From the NCBI RefSeq assembly GCF_052857255.1, contig NC_135497.1, positions 112,151,002 to 112,215,001 on the forward strand: DNA of 64,000 bases. The letters are read 5' to 3'. The notes under the pieces are model-generated. The model was given only the letters and a program-made list of their open reading frames with translations. It ran no database searches and had not been told where the DNA came from. Below, in pieces: positions 35,481-48,280 of the stretch. Each line of letters opens with the position of its first letter. Position 1 is the first letter of the stretch. The position numbers were made by a program, and so were the translations under genes. The stretch comes from Amblyomma americanum (Eukaryota > Arthropoda > Arachnida > Ixodida > Ixodidae).

Positions 35481-37950
35481 GTCATAGGAGTCACGCCTTA
35501 GTTGTTCTGACCGAAACGATACAATGTAAGACGACGTCAGTCGTCGCGCGCGAGGATAACGAGATCACGTGGTTGTGTAGAGGTTTTTTCCTAGGTTCTC
35601 ACCAGCGAGTTTTTTTATTTTATTTTTTCCTAGAGCCGCTGCGATGATCAATAAAGTGTTCTATTTGAACTCAGAACAAAACTTACTGCCGAATATAGTG
35701 CGCATGTAAAATAGAGAGGGAGAGAGATAAGCTAGCACAATGTAGACGTTTTAACCAGGGTAAGCATGCGGGCTGGTTGGTGATCCGTGAATAAAGTACT
35801 ACGGCGCAACATTGAAAAAGCGACAGAGGCGACTCAGACAAGACACCCCAGTGCTTGTGTGCCGTGGTGCGACGTTTTCCCAGTGTTGCGCTGCAGTACT
35901 TTGGCGATGCTTCGAACTCAACCCCACTGCCATGCTAGCCAAGGTGACAAAACCACACGGGAGAAATCAAACAAGACTACTTGTACCACCGCCGTTCTGC
36001 TATCCACAGCACGCTGCAATTACTTCTGTTTGGATTGCATAACTCGAAAACCCTCCTGAAATAACTACTTCGGAGTCGACACGCTCGCGAGAGTTTGATT
36101 TATTACAGTGGTAAACTGATGCTGCTGCGATGATTTCGGGTCATGTTGACGTCCCCATTCATCATTTCAGAATCATTAATTCACTCAGTCAGTGAGATGC
36201 AGAACGTGCCCCCTAAAGGGTTTCGAATGAAGCTTCATGGTTCTGTCTATCAGAAAATGTGTGAATCTTAAGCATTTTTATTTTTGAACTCGAGATTTCC
36301 TTTCAGCAACGTGTCACTTTATGAGCGTACGATAAAGACCAGTGCGTTTTAGTTTTCTTTTTTTAGAGGGGGGGGGGGGGGGAGGCGGGGTAATCTTGTT
36401 TCACTGGCGCCACGTGTGCCCGAAGATGCACCGGAGAAGAACCGAGTCCGGCGTGCAGTGTGTGCCGGCCTTGGGACAGGCAATTTTTACGCCCAAGGTG
36501 GGCTGCACCGCACGCCGCCGTCGAGACAGCGCGCCGAGGTGTGTAGGGAGAAAATTCCGAGAACGACTCAGCCTGCTGGTGTCTGCGATCGACATGCAAG
36601 ATTGGAAGTGCAGCACCTGTGCCGGAGGGCACCTGCCTCAACGGACGAGGCTCGCCGCCGACAGCTGAAAGCGAGCTCTCCTCCCCGGCGGCTCCCTCTT
36701 CAGCAAGGTCGCCCCCGGAGAGCCAAGAAGCCGCGCTGCTGCTGCTGCCCGGGCTTCCTTCGCGTGCGCACATTCCTCGGGCGGCAGCGGCAATCTGATC
36801 CACATAATCGGCTTCATCCTGCGTCCTAATGATCGCCATCGCGAACCTCCTGCTTTAGGCCAGGTGGCTGACACACTGTGAAACTTGTCCTTCAAATGTG
36901 CGCAGCCTCCGAGCAAATAAATGGCACCGATGCCATCGCCGCTGCTCGTGCCTGTGCTCAAGTTTTGCGGAACATTTTTTTTTTTTGCGTGCGCAAGAAG
37001 AGGCGGCGAAACGTAACGCCCATTTAGCGAACCCTTCATCTTTGCTTGTGAATGAAACGAAAGTGCCCCGTTTCCGGATTGGGACAACCCCACCTTCACA
37101 CCAACGCACGGTGTTTGACTTCAAATTTTGTTTTGTCGCGCCCAGGCGCTATCGTGCGAAATGCATTCAAATGACTTCTAAATTGCTGCTGGACACAGCA
37201 GGAAACTGCCTGGTGTATTGTAAGAATACGCGCAGTGCTACCCTGCAGATATTCGGAAGAAGACGAGACATTCATTATCTGTGGTGTTAATAATCTCTTC
37301 CTGTATACTCTCTACATTAACCTGGCAGGTTCTTGTGCGCTGCTTTCCTTTGATCGTCAGCCTTCGTGGGGAGATATCGCAATTGCGTGACATATTGTAT
37401 GCGTCAATGCTCCATCATATAAATTTGTTACGGCACAGAAAATATCCAAAACAGGCAACGCGAAGACTACGCATTAAATTTTTACGAGTTAATATTACGT
37501 AATAAATGATTAACATTAAAACAGTACACAAGTAAGCGTGCATTTTGTGGGAGCCTTTTGATGTACCGGCTCAAGAGGGTATATCCGTCCGAGTGCTGAA
37601 ATTCCGATGCGTGTAATATGCATCTTCCTGCACCTCGTGTGCTAATCACCCGAGCTTTAGCTGGCTGGGGAGCCTTGCTGGTATAGTGTTTCATCCCGAG
37701 TCATCACTGAGGTCAGGATAGAAAGCATTGACGTAAACAGGGGCGGATTTATGGGTCACTCTTGGAGGGGGTCCCATTTGCAGCATGCGTTTCTCGGACT
37801 TCTTTGGTCGAAAAAATGGGAGTCAGCTCGATTTTTCTATGTAAATTTTCCCGCCCGGAGGAGGGGGGAGTCGACCGGCCATTTCCGACCCACCCCTCCC
37901 ATAAATCCGCCCCTGCGCGTAAAGAAATCCACAAAGTGGTGCAATAACTG
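35481..37950. other. Intergenic stretch, no gene proven
   Basis: It contains a G homopolymer at about 36367-36382 and a 158-codon minus-strand frame (36363-36839) discussed as a finding. The rest has no recognised repeats or genes. Confidence 0.3.
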
Positions 37951-37954
37951 GGCA

Positions 37955-38350
37955 TTAAAAAAAAAAAAACTGGAGAGGACACTTAAGCTCCGTGTTAACG
38001 GCATGACGTGATAGCGTTAACGGGTTAATGTCCATATATGCGGAATTGGACATTATCTACTTTGCGCTCATAGATCCCTGAGAGCCCTCATACCACTCCT
38101 GGTGCAGTGGTGCAGCGGTAAGCGATGCACCACTGCTCTGTGATGGCCAGTGGTGCTTGTGAAACTCAGGCTCCTCCTCCCCTCCTCCCGAGCAACCTCT
38201 TCGCGATCAATCATTAATTTAGTTGCCACCTTCCAAGGCAGTCTCACAACCCGGTGGGCAGGTTGTGATCATGTAATGAGGTTACATGACCTAGGTGGCC
38301 CGCCTGCCCCCTAGTTTGCTACTCTAGGGACTTCTCGTGGATTTGTCGCT
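37955..38350. repeat. Dispersed 400-bp repeat, copy 2
   Basis: Same family as 25945-26345 and in the same orientation. It lacks the 30-bp duplication and differs in the middle (CCTCCTCCCCTCCTCC). Confidence 0.6.
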
Positions 38351-38935
38351 CACGGCTATAGGGACGCCGTCTTTTCTGCGACACGGGATCCCTAACTCTA
38401 TCGCGTTAAGATACGCAACGCTTACTCTATGTCGCGCAATACGCTTAACTAAGCGAGAACTGAGCTGCATGTGCGTGTTGCATAGCTTTCTGCGGATTCA
38501 CGTGACTTTTGCGGGCGCCACCTCTGCTGGAATCGAGGTTACAGAGCCTCGCCCTTCCCTCCCAGCTTCCATCGTGCTTTCCCTCATCCGCGCCCTGCTA
38601 AAGGAGAGCCTATAGTCCCTAGATCAACAACAACAACAACAAAAAACGATCAACAGAGTTTAGGAGAGCCAAAGGCGTCGGCGCTGCGTCTTCTTCTCCC
38701 CGCTCAGCATCCACCCTCCCCCGCGGAAAGCCAACGCGTGCGCCTAGTGCTTCTCACGTCACATTTCTCCCACACGGCTGTACGCTTTCCGTGGGCGATG
38801 ACATCGGTAGTGTCAACTGTCAAAGTTCCTCGCACCTACGATTAAAAGCAGTTGACCAAAGCACGCTGTAAGGAGTGCAGCTTAGTAATTGGTTCAATGA
38901 ATTGTGTATATCGATTATGCTATTCTGTTCAATCC
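38351..38935. other. Intergenic stretch, no gene seen
   Basis: No supported coding region; a short (CAA)n lies at about 38626-38645. Confidence 0.3.
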
Positions 38936-38941
38936 TCATAG

Positions 38942-39197
38942 TGATGATGATGATTATGGATTTTTATGGCGCAAGGGCATCTATGGCCATAGAGCGCCAT
39001 GGCACAAGGTATTTTCCGACTACTCAAGGTGGGGCCAAAGACCCATTTCCCAAGCATTTCACCCTAAATAAGCCGAGCACCAGGCCAGGGGAAAGCTTGT
39101 ACCCATTGTATCACCGGTGGGTACCCGGGGGAACTGGGGATCGAACCCCGCACCTCCCGCATGCGAGGCGGATGCTCAACCACTCGGCCACCGCTGT
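38942..39197 (-). mobile_element. tRNA-derived SINE of a second family
   Basis: On the minus strand the head has an A box (TGGCCGAGTGGTT, 39178-39190) and a B box (GGTTCGATCCC, 39137-39147). The head resembles a class II tRNA (Leu/Ser-like GTGGCCGAGTGGTT). The body ends in ATGGCGCTCTATGGCC and GCCATAAAAATC and a short (ATC)n tail at 38943-38955. The body differs from the Ruka-like SINEs. No clear target-site duplication was found. Confidence 0.75.
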
Positions 39198-39294
39198 ATA
39201 ATTCCTGAGAGGGAAAAATTGCAGCTAATTATCAATTCCACCTTGTGTAACTGCAACCCATAACAATCAATGCACATTCTCCTAGGCAGGCCAT

Positions 39295-39296
39295 AT

Positions 39297-39347
<51 letters not shown>

Positions 39348-39349
39348 TT
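39295..39349. repeat. (TTTA)n tail of a minus-strand LINE
   Basis: A 55-bp tetranucleotide run directly next to the 3' end of the LINE fragment at 39350-39700. On the element strand it is (AAAT)n. Confidence 0.85.
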
Positions 39350-39700
39350 GCCTCAAAGACCCTGGGTATGGGGCGTTACATGAGGGATGGGCATGACAGA
39401 CTACAAGATGATGGCCTCGATCTTTTTCTTGAATTCGATGGGGTTGGTAAGGTTTACAGCTTCTGGCGGCAGATGGTTCCAGTCCCGATATGATTTGACA
39501 AAAAAAGATCGGAAATGAGATGTAGTTCTTGCAGGGGGTGGGTACACGGTCTTGTGGTGTATGCGGCTGGAGAGACGATGTGCTGCTGATATGACTGATG
39601 CTCCTAAAGATGAGTGGTAAAACTTATGGAACAGGCATAATCGATATTTTTCTTCTCGTTTCAAGATTAGACAAGGAGGCTCTGTAGTTTAGGGAAGATA
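39350..39700 (-). mobile_element. CR1/L2-like LINE, 3' end only
   Basis: The minus strand encodes LCLFHKFYHSSLG, then TVYPPPARTTSHFRSFFVKS and YRDWNHLPPEAVNL, the typical end of the CR1/L2/Jockey-like transcriptase (WNxLPxxxV). A short 3' UTR and (AAAT)n tail follow. It is 5'-truncated. Confidence 0.7.
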
Positions 39701-41600
39701 CACTAGTATAACATGACTAATCGCAATAAATGAAGCGGATGTCCTTTCTTTGTACACTACTAAGCATGATGAGAAGGATCAAGGCACCCTAAGCTGCATT
39801 TGCCAGCTTTTTCATGTGCTATATATTCCAGTGCTTGTCCCCTGACGGTGGCACATTAACAGTGCCGACAGGAGAGGGAACGCTTTGAAGGCAAACAGAC
39901 GGGTTGTCGGATGTAGTTTAGGAATGAAGTTGCCGTATCATCACCTTCTGAGTTTTAAATATATAAGTATCGCTTTATACAACTAACACCATTCACAGAC
40001 ACTATTTTATTAATTTACAGGTCACAAAACCATTTGAGGAACCGTGTATACATATCACGATATGATGCGGCGGATATGCGTTACCACTATTGGTTGTACA
40101 TTTCGCTACATTGATGACCTCCTGATTGCGTCTGAAATTAAGTTTGCCGTGGGCTTCTGGCGGGTGGAGGTTGATGCAGCGCGGAGGTATACGACCATCC
40201 ACTGGAGGGTGCTCCGGAGGAGGCACCTTGCGGGCCCGGAAGTATATATACCTCCGATCCGGTCCGCTAGGGATGTACGTTGGAGGGTGGAAGCTTCACC
40301 ATGGCTTCTTAGTCAAAAGATGGCTATAGTGCTAACGCAGCAGAATAAAAAGACAAGATGGCATCACGGGAGCTACACGCCGCTGCACTGATAGTATACA
40401 CAGAAGCCGCGCGCCGGCTGCTGCATGAACTTTTGAGAAAGCGTGCAACGTTGGCAATACTGCATTAGATAACGCCTGTACCGGTACGTGCAATATACAG
40501 GTAACCAGGAATCTGATTTATTTTAACTTCTGCATAGAACTTAAAAAATGCATTTAGAGGACAAGACATGTGTAAAAAAAAAAGGGGGGGGGGGGGAGGA
40601 AAGCATGCGTCTCATGCATAGCTTCAATTGCGTCGTAATAAATTATTCTCTTTTGTATTGATTCGCCTTGGATATGTGCCATTATTTTTGTTACTACTTG
40701 TTAGCTCAGTTGAGTTTAGTTTTTCTATGCAAAATAAGCCCAATTCCATTCCTATTACTTTATCGCAGCTGTGACGGCCACCTCACTCCTATTAAATTTC
40801 GGACTCTGAGAAAACTCGAGTGATTCGCAAATTATTTCGACTCAGCAAAGGTAATCCTGTAACCATGGTTTTACAGGATTGACACTCGTCTCTGAGCGCC
40901 AGTTGTTCATACGACGTCCGCGGCTCATCGTGTGTGGACGCTTCTCGCAGTGATGGTTCTGTCTCGGACCAAGTATGTCATTTGCCTTCACTTTGACATA
41001 TTTCCCTGAGGCACATCATCGTGCTAGAGTAGCGAACTTTAATATAGCCCCAGCGTGATCTATGTTTCACGCCACTGGAGACACCCACGGTCACAATGAA
41101 GATACATGCCGAGCCAAGAGTCTTAACCTGTAGTACGTCGATGTGTGCATGGACTGCGGTGTTGACGAGGAGATGCGAGCGATTAGGGCTAGTTGGTACG
41201 ACATGTTGAATTAATCGGACAGTGACAAATTTTGGACGAAAACGAAAAAAATAGCAAGGACGGGGCGCATGAGAACTTCGGCCGGTTATTACATGGTATA
41301 GAAAGACTTCTTCCCATCACGGCAATGCAGGCGCCAATAATGGTTACTAAGAAGTCACAAGAAAGCGCACTCTCATTAATATGAATAACCAACTATAGTC
41401 CCCTTTAAAGCATTATGCACACAATAAAAAGCACGTATACGTGCAGGTTCTTTCTATTGGTTCCGCGTGATTTAGGGAAGAAGAATAACTGTCATGCTCT
41501 TTATGCTTATGTTAACTGATCTTGTAAAATTTATCAAATGTACAGCAAAGCGTGCATGGTTCCCAAAATCACGTTTCATAGCTACGCCTGTCTGGCTGCG
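39701..41600. other. Intergenic stretch, no gene seen
   Basis: No supported coding region. A G homopolymer lies at about 40586-40597. Confidence 0.3.
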
Positions 41601-41639
41601 CACCTGCCGACAGGAGAATAGGCGATGACTTGAAGAAGC

Positions 41640-43771
41640 CGAACGTAACACGTACGACAACGAGGAATGCATAACCGAGGCTGATATATCAAATGCTTTT
41701 AGTGATCATTTTGCCACTTGCCAGAACACGCTATCGCCTAGTGTTTTACGTCATCTCCCACGTTGCCCTCAGTCATTTTTCCTTCGACCGGTTTCTTCCG
41801 AAGAAGTTTTAAAGGTAATTTCTTCTCTTAATGTCACTGGACCTGGCCTAGATTCTATTCCGCCTTCTAGAATAAAACTGGTTGCGGCAGACATATCATT
41901 TGTTTTTGCAGATATCGTTAACAAAGCTTTTAGCACAGGCATATTTTCTGATTTGATGAAACATGGTAAAGTAATCCCAGTGTTCAAAAAGGGTTCTCGT
42001 GAGAACATTAATAACTACCGCCCAATTTGTATTTTGCCGTTTTTTAGTAAGATCATTGAAAAACTTATTTACACTCGTCTAATGCACTATCTAAATAAAT
42101 TTAATCTTCTTTCTCCATTACAATTTGGTTTTAGGCAGAATTATTCGACGGAATTGGCATTAAATAATTTCACAGATAACATTAAACGCTTTATTGACGA
42201 AGGGTTTGTTGCAGGAGCCATATTCATCGATCTAACAAAAGCCTTTGACACTCTAGATCATTATATTTTGTATAAGCTCGAATCTTTCGGTATTACTGGC
42301 CCACCTTTAAATCTTATTCGCAGCTGCTTGTCTAACAGGCCTCAAGTAGTGTATCTTAATGACCAATTCTCTTCTACTAAAGTAATTGACTGTGACGTTC
42401 CCCAAGGCTCTATACTAGGCCGATTGTTGTTCTTATTATTTATAAATGATCTACCTAATGTACTTACCAACTGTAACTGTTTGTTATAAGCTGATGACAC
42501 GACCATCTACTCATCACAGAAATCGCTTACCGCACTTCAAGACACACTTAACACTGATCTTAACAATGTTTATTTCTGGTGCACTGATAATAAACTTCAA
42601 ATCAATCCCTTAAAAACAACCTTTGTACTATTTCATAACCCACAAACGTCGATTTCTTCTCCAATAACTGTCTCGTTAAATACTTATGTTATACCGACAT
42701 CTGATACTGTTAAATTTCTGGGTATTACTCTCGACAAACACCTTAAGTTCAATAGCCATGCCAACTCGCTAATAAAAAAGGTTTCATTTGGCATCCGCAT
42801 TATCATTAAAACACGCGCATTCTTCCACCCTCATATTATTAGATCGTTGTATCATGCTTATATTAACAGTCATTTATCATACTGTTTATCTTCATGGGTA
42901 ATACATATGCCATTCATCTCAAACAACTTCAACGTCTTCAAAATCAGGCAATAAAATTAATGACCTTTAGCTCATTCCGCTGCCATTCTTTACCTATCTA
43001 TCAACGTCTTAACGGTTTACCCATTCAACAGCTGTTTCTATCATAAGTTATCGCTCATAACATTTCGCCTCTTTCATCGTGAAATAACCTTAGACAGTCT
43101 TCCTTTTGATAACCTCATAAACAAAAATATACTAGGTTTTCAAAACACTATAACCTTCTGTCACCTAAAATCAGATCTAACTATGGTAAATTTACACTTC
43201 GTTTCTATGGTATTTCACTTTGGAATCGCATCCCTGTTAATATTAAGTAATCTCTTTCATTGCAGTTTTTTAAACACAATATGAAAAGAATACTGTTAGC
43301 AGAACCATCTTTTCATTTGTCATAAATACATTTATTAAATTTTCTTTACATTATTTCTGTTATTGTATCGTTAGGCTTCATGTTTCTGCAAAACACTTTG
43401 TATTTTTCTTTGTTCGTAATATGCAGAAGAGCCAAATTTTTATTACAGATTACTAGATATTCCTGCTTATGATTATTTATGTGATATTACTGTATAACGC
43501 TGTTTTTAGTATATATCTAATTGTCTTCTATTTATTTGCACTTGTTCTCTATTTATTGTATTTCTTGACACGTTTTTTTCTCTTTTTCATTTTCTTTTGT
43601 TTTGTCTGTTTGTTCGCCCTCTACTTGCTGCTCTAATACTCTTATGCACCCACTAATGATAGGAGGTCCCCCTGGCAGTTTCTCACTCTGGGACCTCCTG
43701 ATGCTGTATATAATATGTAAGCCCGTTTCTTGTACATGCAATAACAATAAACTTGAACTTGACTTGAACTT
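41640..43771 (+). mobile_element. CR1/L2-like LINE, 5'-truncated, nearly complete RT
   Basis: One frame runs from about 41680 (EADISNAFSDHFA) through VTGPGLDSIPPSRIK, FKKGSRENINNYRPICILP, QFGFRQNYSTE, FIDLTKAFDTLDH (motif A), VPQGSILGRLLF (motif B) and ADDTTIYSS (motif C). It then reaches VKFLGITLD. At motif C the residue before ADD is replaced by TAA at 42487-42489. A later frameshift near 42910 moves the frame to LKQLQRLQNQAIK. The C-terminus reads RFYGISLWNRIP. The 3' UTR ends in AATAAACTTGAACTTGACTT-type short repeats at about 43745-43771. It is inactive but little decayed. Confidence 0.82.
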
Positions 43772-43819
43772 GCACTGCATCTCGGGCAATGAGAGGGTGT
43801 GACATCAAGAGAGATGACA

Positions 43820-45070
43820 TTAAAGTGTAAGTTTGCAGATCAAGTCGCACCGATGTCGCCTCCAGTGCAAAGCGATGGATGGCAGCGTACGACAGAGAGC
43901 GCGTGCCGCGTTATGACTGTTAATGAACGCTATCGATAACAAGGGATGAGAGCGGTGACAGCCGCGATCCCCCGGAGCGCCGCCCGCAGCTGACGCGCGA
44001 ACCGGCCGTTCGCGGCATCGCGTCGGCGGATACATCACTGTCAGACTTGCGCAAGTGTTGGCCCCCGCGCGCGGTTTCTGCCGAGGGCTTAACATTGCGC
44101 CCGCGGTGCGGTTGCAAACTCCGCTACGCACGGTGCCGGGCAGGAGCGTCGTCAACGGCCCGCGGAGCCGGACGCCGTTCGGTACAAGTGGCGCCATCCT
44201 TGAGGAGCGGGAGTCTTGCGGCCACCGTAATTAATGTATCTATTGAAGGGTCACGTGTCACCTGCGCCGGATTGTCGGCAACAGCGACAAGTGGTTCGCT
44301 CAGACAAGTGGCCGCGGTTTCAGGAAGCCACTGAGCCATGAAGCCAAGCCGCGAAAACAGTTGCCGCCCGTCTCGCTGTCGTCGAGTCTGATGGGTCCCC
44401 CAGTATGCCGGACAACGGGTGTCTGCAGTGGGGGCCCGATGTGTTCCGCAGTTCGCTCACAAAAGGCAGTGCGGATGGCGGGCCCGTTCCGCATCGAGGT
44501 GTCTCGTGCATCTGTGCGCCTGCTCGCGTAACGGCTGCCCGCTGATCGGCGCGCAGCTTTCCAATGTTTACCGCACGGAACGAGTCCGCTCTCTCTGCGC
44601 ACAGCTCAGCCCGCCTGAGTGCATCGCTCTAAATACTAGCCCGAGAGACGAATGTCAGGGGTATTGTGAACTTCGTCCCGGCGGTGCGAAGCACTTAATT
44701 ACAAATGCGGCCGCGTGATGCTGCCGAAAAAGCGCCACACGTGGATCGTCGACCTGCCCCGTAACGCACGGCCGACAGGTACGCGAGCCTAACAAGTGAA
44801 TTCACAGCGCACAGCGACAACAACAACAACGCTCGCGCTGACACCAGGCAGGAGTCTCCATCACTGTCACGTCGCGGCGCCGCGGAGTCTCCACGAAAGC
44901 GGCGCGGCGCGGTTTGCACGCGAAATAGTCTAAATCAACGTTCGGGGCGCTTTGTAGCCGTCCCAGCAACGCTGACAACCATTGTGCTCCGCCTGGTAAC
45001 CGTTAACGCAGGTGAAAGCGCCGCGCGCATGACCCGGCCGCGGGTCGACAGACTCGAGCAACGCCGCGGG
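43820..45070. other. CpG-rich block, possible regulatory island
   Basis: CpG-dense DNA with overlapping frames on both strands and no recognised domain. A 14-bp T run lies near 45130. Confidence 0.3.
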
Positions 45071-47590
45071 ATTAGTTGCCTTCATCACCTGCCACATGCC
45101 GCCGAGGCAAGGTGGTCGCGCGCGTGCGCATGATTTTTTTTTTTTTTTCCTGAGGCGAGATGGCGTGGCGTGCGCAATGAATCGCGCTCAGTCCGGAGAG
45201 CAAGGTGTGCGTGTGTGTGTGTGATACATAGAACACATGCTCGAAATGTTGCACCCGCTGCTTCCTGAGCCTCCCGGGAGGGTGCTGCTGGAGTTTGGAC
45301 AGGAGTCAGGTACAAAGGTGGCTGCAGCAGTTTTGAGAAAAGGTAACACCGCTCTGTCTGTCTGCTCAAGGGAGAACGGAAAAGGAAACAAGGTGCCTCC
45401 GTGCGAACAAGCTGACAGGCCTTTCACGCGACTGCTCTGACACGCGAAGCGGTGTTGACTTCGTTGCGGAAAAAAACTACAGCACACGAAGCTACGGGCT
45501 TCGCTTTGTGCTTTGAAAGCGTTGTTCGTGGACTAGCTCCGAAGCGAACGGCGGAAGTGGGGGATGGTAAACCGCGTCTTCACTCAGCGTGTTACCGCGA
45601 GTCTTCGCTTAGCATCTGAGGTCAGATGTTTTATCGGCGATTCGATGTTTGCACCCAAACACTCTTAGAGCCCATTTCTTGCATCCTTTCACTATTCATT
45701 TTTGTTTTCCTCTTCCTGCTCGCGTATCTCCGAGTGGCTGCGCAGCAGCGCAGTCTGAATACGGGACTGTTTCGACTTTTTGCTTATGTGGCTTTTATTT
45801 TCTTTACATTGCCCATAGCAAGGGCTTATAAACCTGCGAAACAATGTCTCATTGCATGCGACGTGTACTCTGTTGCCTTCTTAGTTCTGACCCCTCACAG
45901 TATAACTGAGCACTGAACCCGTAAAGTACAGTGAAGTACTGCTTGAGCAAACATCACCACTAGAACGATTTTTTCAGTTAGACGAACTTTTACAACTTCT
46001 ATCGCCGAAACGCCGTGGTTTCCAGTGTAAGTGTTTTTCAGTTGAACTAAACACACTGCAAACTACAGTCTTGCCGACACCTTGGGAATCATTAACTTAT
46101 TATTTCCGGGTCATAATGCATCATTTCGCCACACATGCAGCGATTTACATCTGCGGAACATACGTCAGTGCTACTACGAAACTGCGCTGTCTGCAAGTCA
46201 TCGCAACGTCATACCAGATTAAGGGCTCTGAGCATAACTTCACTGTAAAAGTGCGGGATGCCATACACGCTTTAGTCTAGTAACTTGAACAGCAACTGAA
46301 CACATTGGCTAGCGCGCCTTCATCACTCCAAGCTTCGTTAAGTGAAGGAAGAACCGGGTTTCGAATAAAACGACCAGTGATTTTCGGCAAGAGATTGGAG
46401 ATATGTGTCCCCGGAATGGCGCATAAAAGCACAGCCGAACTGTTCCAGCTTACGATTGCGAGTGGTGAAAACAAGCGTTGAGCGGAAAATGAGTTAATTT
46501 TGTCCGCAGTGCCTGGTACTCGTCAATACATTCGTGGAGTTTGAGCAGCGCGAAGTAAATGTCTTTAGAAACAATTTCAGTTTTTGACATTTACTTATGG
46601 TTCGTCATAATGGGTGACTGCGTGTCCATTTCAATTCGGTACGGACTTTCACTTAAGAGAATATTTTGTTGCGGTCTCCTGGAGTTCGATCAAGTGGTAT
46701 TTCACTCTAGCTGCTGCGCCCATAGTTATCGTTATGAACGCAGCTAGTGAAGTGGCCCCAGTGTGTACTGTGGAAAGTGAGACAGGACCTTTTGCGCGAT
46801 ACTTCACTCACACTTCACAATGGACAGAGTATGTTTCAGCCGAAAACAACTATAGTTAACTCTAGAGTTATTTAAACAGTAGATCACTTTGCTACGCCTG
46901 TTAACGTATTGTCGGACACATTGCAGTTGGTCATCAGATAAGGCAGCTCTGCAAATGCCTTCAGGATTCGAAAACACGAGTCTAGGGCAGTGGTTCCCTT
47001 AAGGAACTATGCCCCTTATATAAACAGCAAAGTCGGCCTATACAGGGTGTTTCACCTAAGACCTTTACACAATTTTTAAAAATAGGCTTTTGGGTTAGAA
47101 GAGCACTTATTTCGGCATAGCGCTGGCAGCGATGTGGTACATCAGAATGCAGCTAAGACGTGACAACTATAGCAGGCAGGTTGACTACTATTGAATGGTT
47201 ACCTTTTTAACTATTACTGTTACGCGCCTTAATTATTGAGAGGCTTGTAGCCCACCATAATTAATATCCATATCAGTTTGTAGAATTTCTCAAACGCGGT
47301 TACCCTCGGCGCTGTGGCCCAACAAATTTGGATACATCGCGCCAAAATACACGCGCTTTCGAAAAGCTTGCAGACAGGGCAACCTCTCCAGTGCACACAA
47401 CTCGTCGAAATGGCCAAAATCTCACTTCTGATATAAGGTGTTGCTACAACGCCAACCAACTGGTGTTTCGGTCCTGAGCCTCGATAGTTAAGGAATGCCT
47501 GCATATACCGTGCTCCATATGATTCTGTCGTGCCGTTTAGTAGCTTACTGTATACTTAGCGTATAGTGGATGTTCACATATCCAAAGTTA
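45071..47590. other. Intergenic stretch, no gene seen
   Basis: No supported coding region. At 47043-47065 a TACAGGGTGTTTCACCTAAG motif, of a kind often found at ends of arthropod DNA transposons, is visible. No matching opposite end was found nearby. Confidence 0.3.
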
Positions 47591-47594
47591 TGAA

Positions 47595-47833
47595 GCCGCC
47601 GCGGTGGCTCAGTGGTTATGGCGCTCTGCTGCTGACCCGAAAGACGCGGGTTCGACCCCTGCCGCGGCAGTCGAATTTCTATGGAGGCGAAATTCTAGAG
47701 GCCCGTGTGCTGTGCGATGTCAGTGCACGTTAAAGAATCCCAGGTGGCCGAAATTTACGGAGCCCTTCACTACGGCGTCCCTCATAGCCTGAGTCGCTTT
47801 GGGACGTTAAACGCCCATCAACTATAAGCCAAA
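47595..47833 (+). mobile_element. Ruka-like SINE, short subfamily, intact
   Basis: The head carries a TGGCTCAGTGG A box and a GGTTCGACCCC B box. The body is shorter than in the 27085 copy and ends CTGAGTCGCTTTGGGACGTT then AAACGCCCATCAACTATAAG. A perfect 13-bp target-site duplication, CCAAAGTTATGAA, lies at 47582-47594 and 47834-47846, so both ends are exact (239 bp). Confidence 0.92.
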
Positions 47834-47846
47834 CCAAAGTTATGAA

Positions 47847-48280
47847 AAGACGACGAAGCTCACGTGTACCGTGAATGTCCGGTTGCAAAAAGAGGTTTAA
47901 CCTGAAGACCTAAACTGATTACTTGCTTGCATAAAGATTCCTCTCAGTTGTCCTTCGAGGTGCAAGGCGCACTATTGAAGCGCCCCGATATAGTGTTCCT
48001 GCATGTGCTAACAGTTTTGTTTGTTACCTCATAGCAAGTTGGGAGTTTTGAAACTCCCGAAGCCTCCCGCCTTCGCTGAGAGCAAGGAGAGAGCAGGCGG
48101 TCATGAACCTCGTTCGCAGAAAATTGCACGCTGACGGCGGTCGAAAAATATATCCGAAAAAAAAAGAAAACCTGCCCAAAGCGCACCAAGCAAACCTGCG
48201 CAGGCATTGAAGCACGAAGGCGAATGTATTTTGCTTCACTGCTACGCGTTCATGCGATGCACCGAGAACAACGGGATTAA
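47847..48280. other. Intergenic stretch, no gene seen
   Basis: No supported coding region or recognised repeat. Confidence 0.3.

Noticed and set aside
47043..47065. CAGGGTGTTTC motif as the end of a DNA transposon
   Set aside because: No inverted partner was found within the following few hundred bases, so no element can be bounded.
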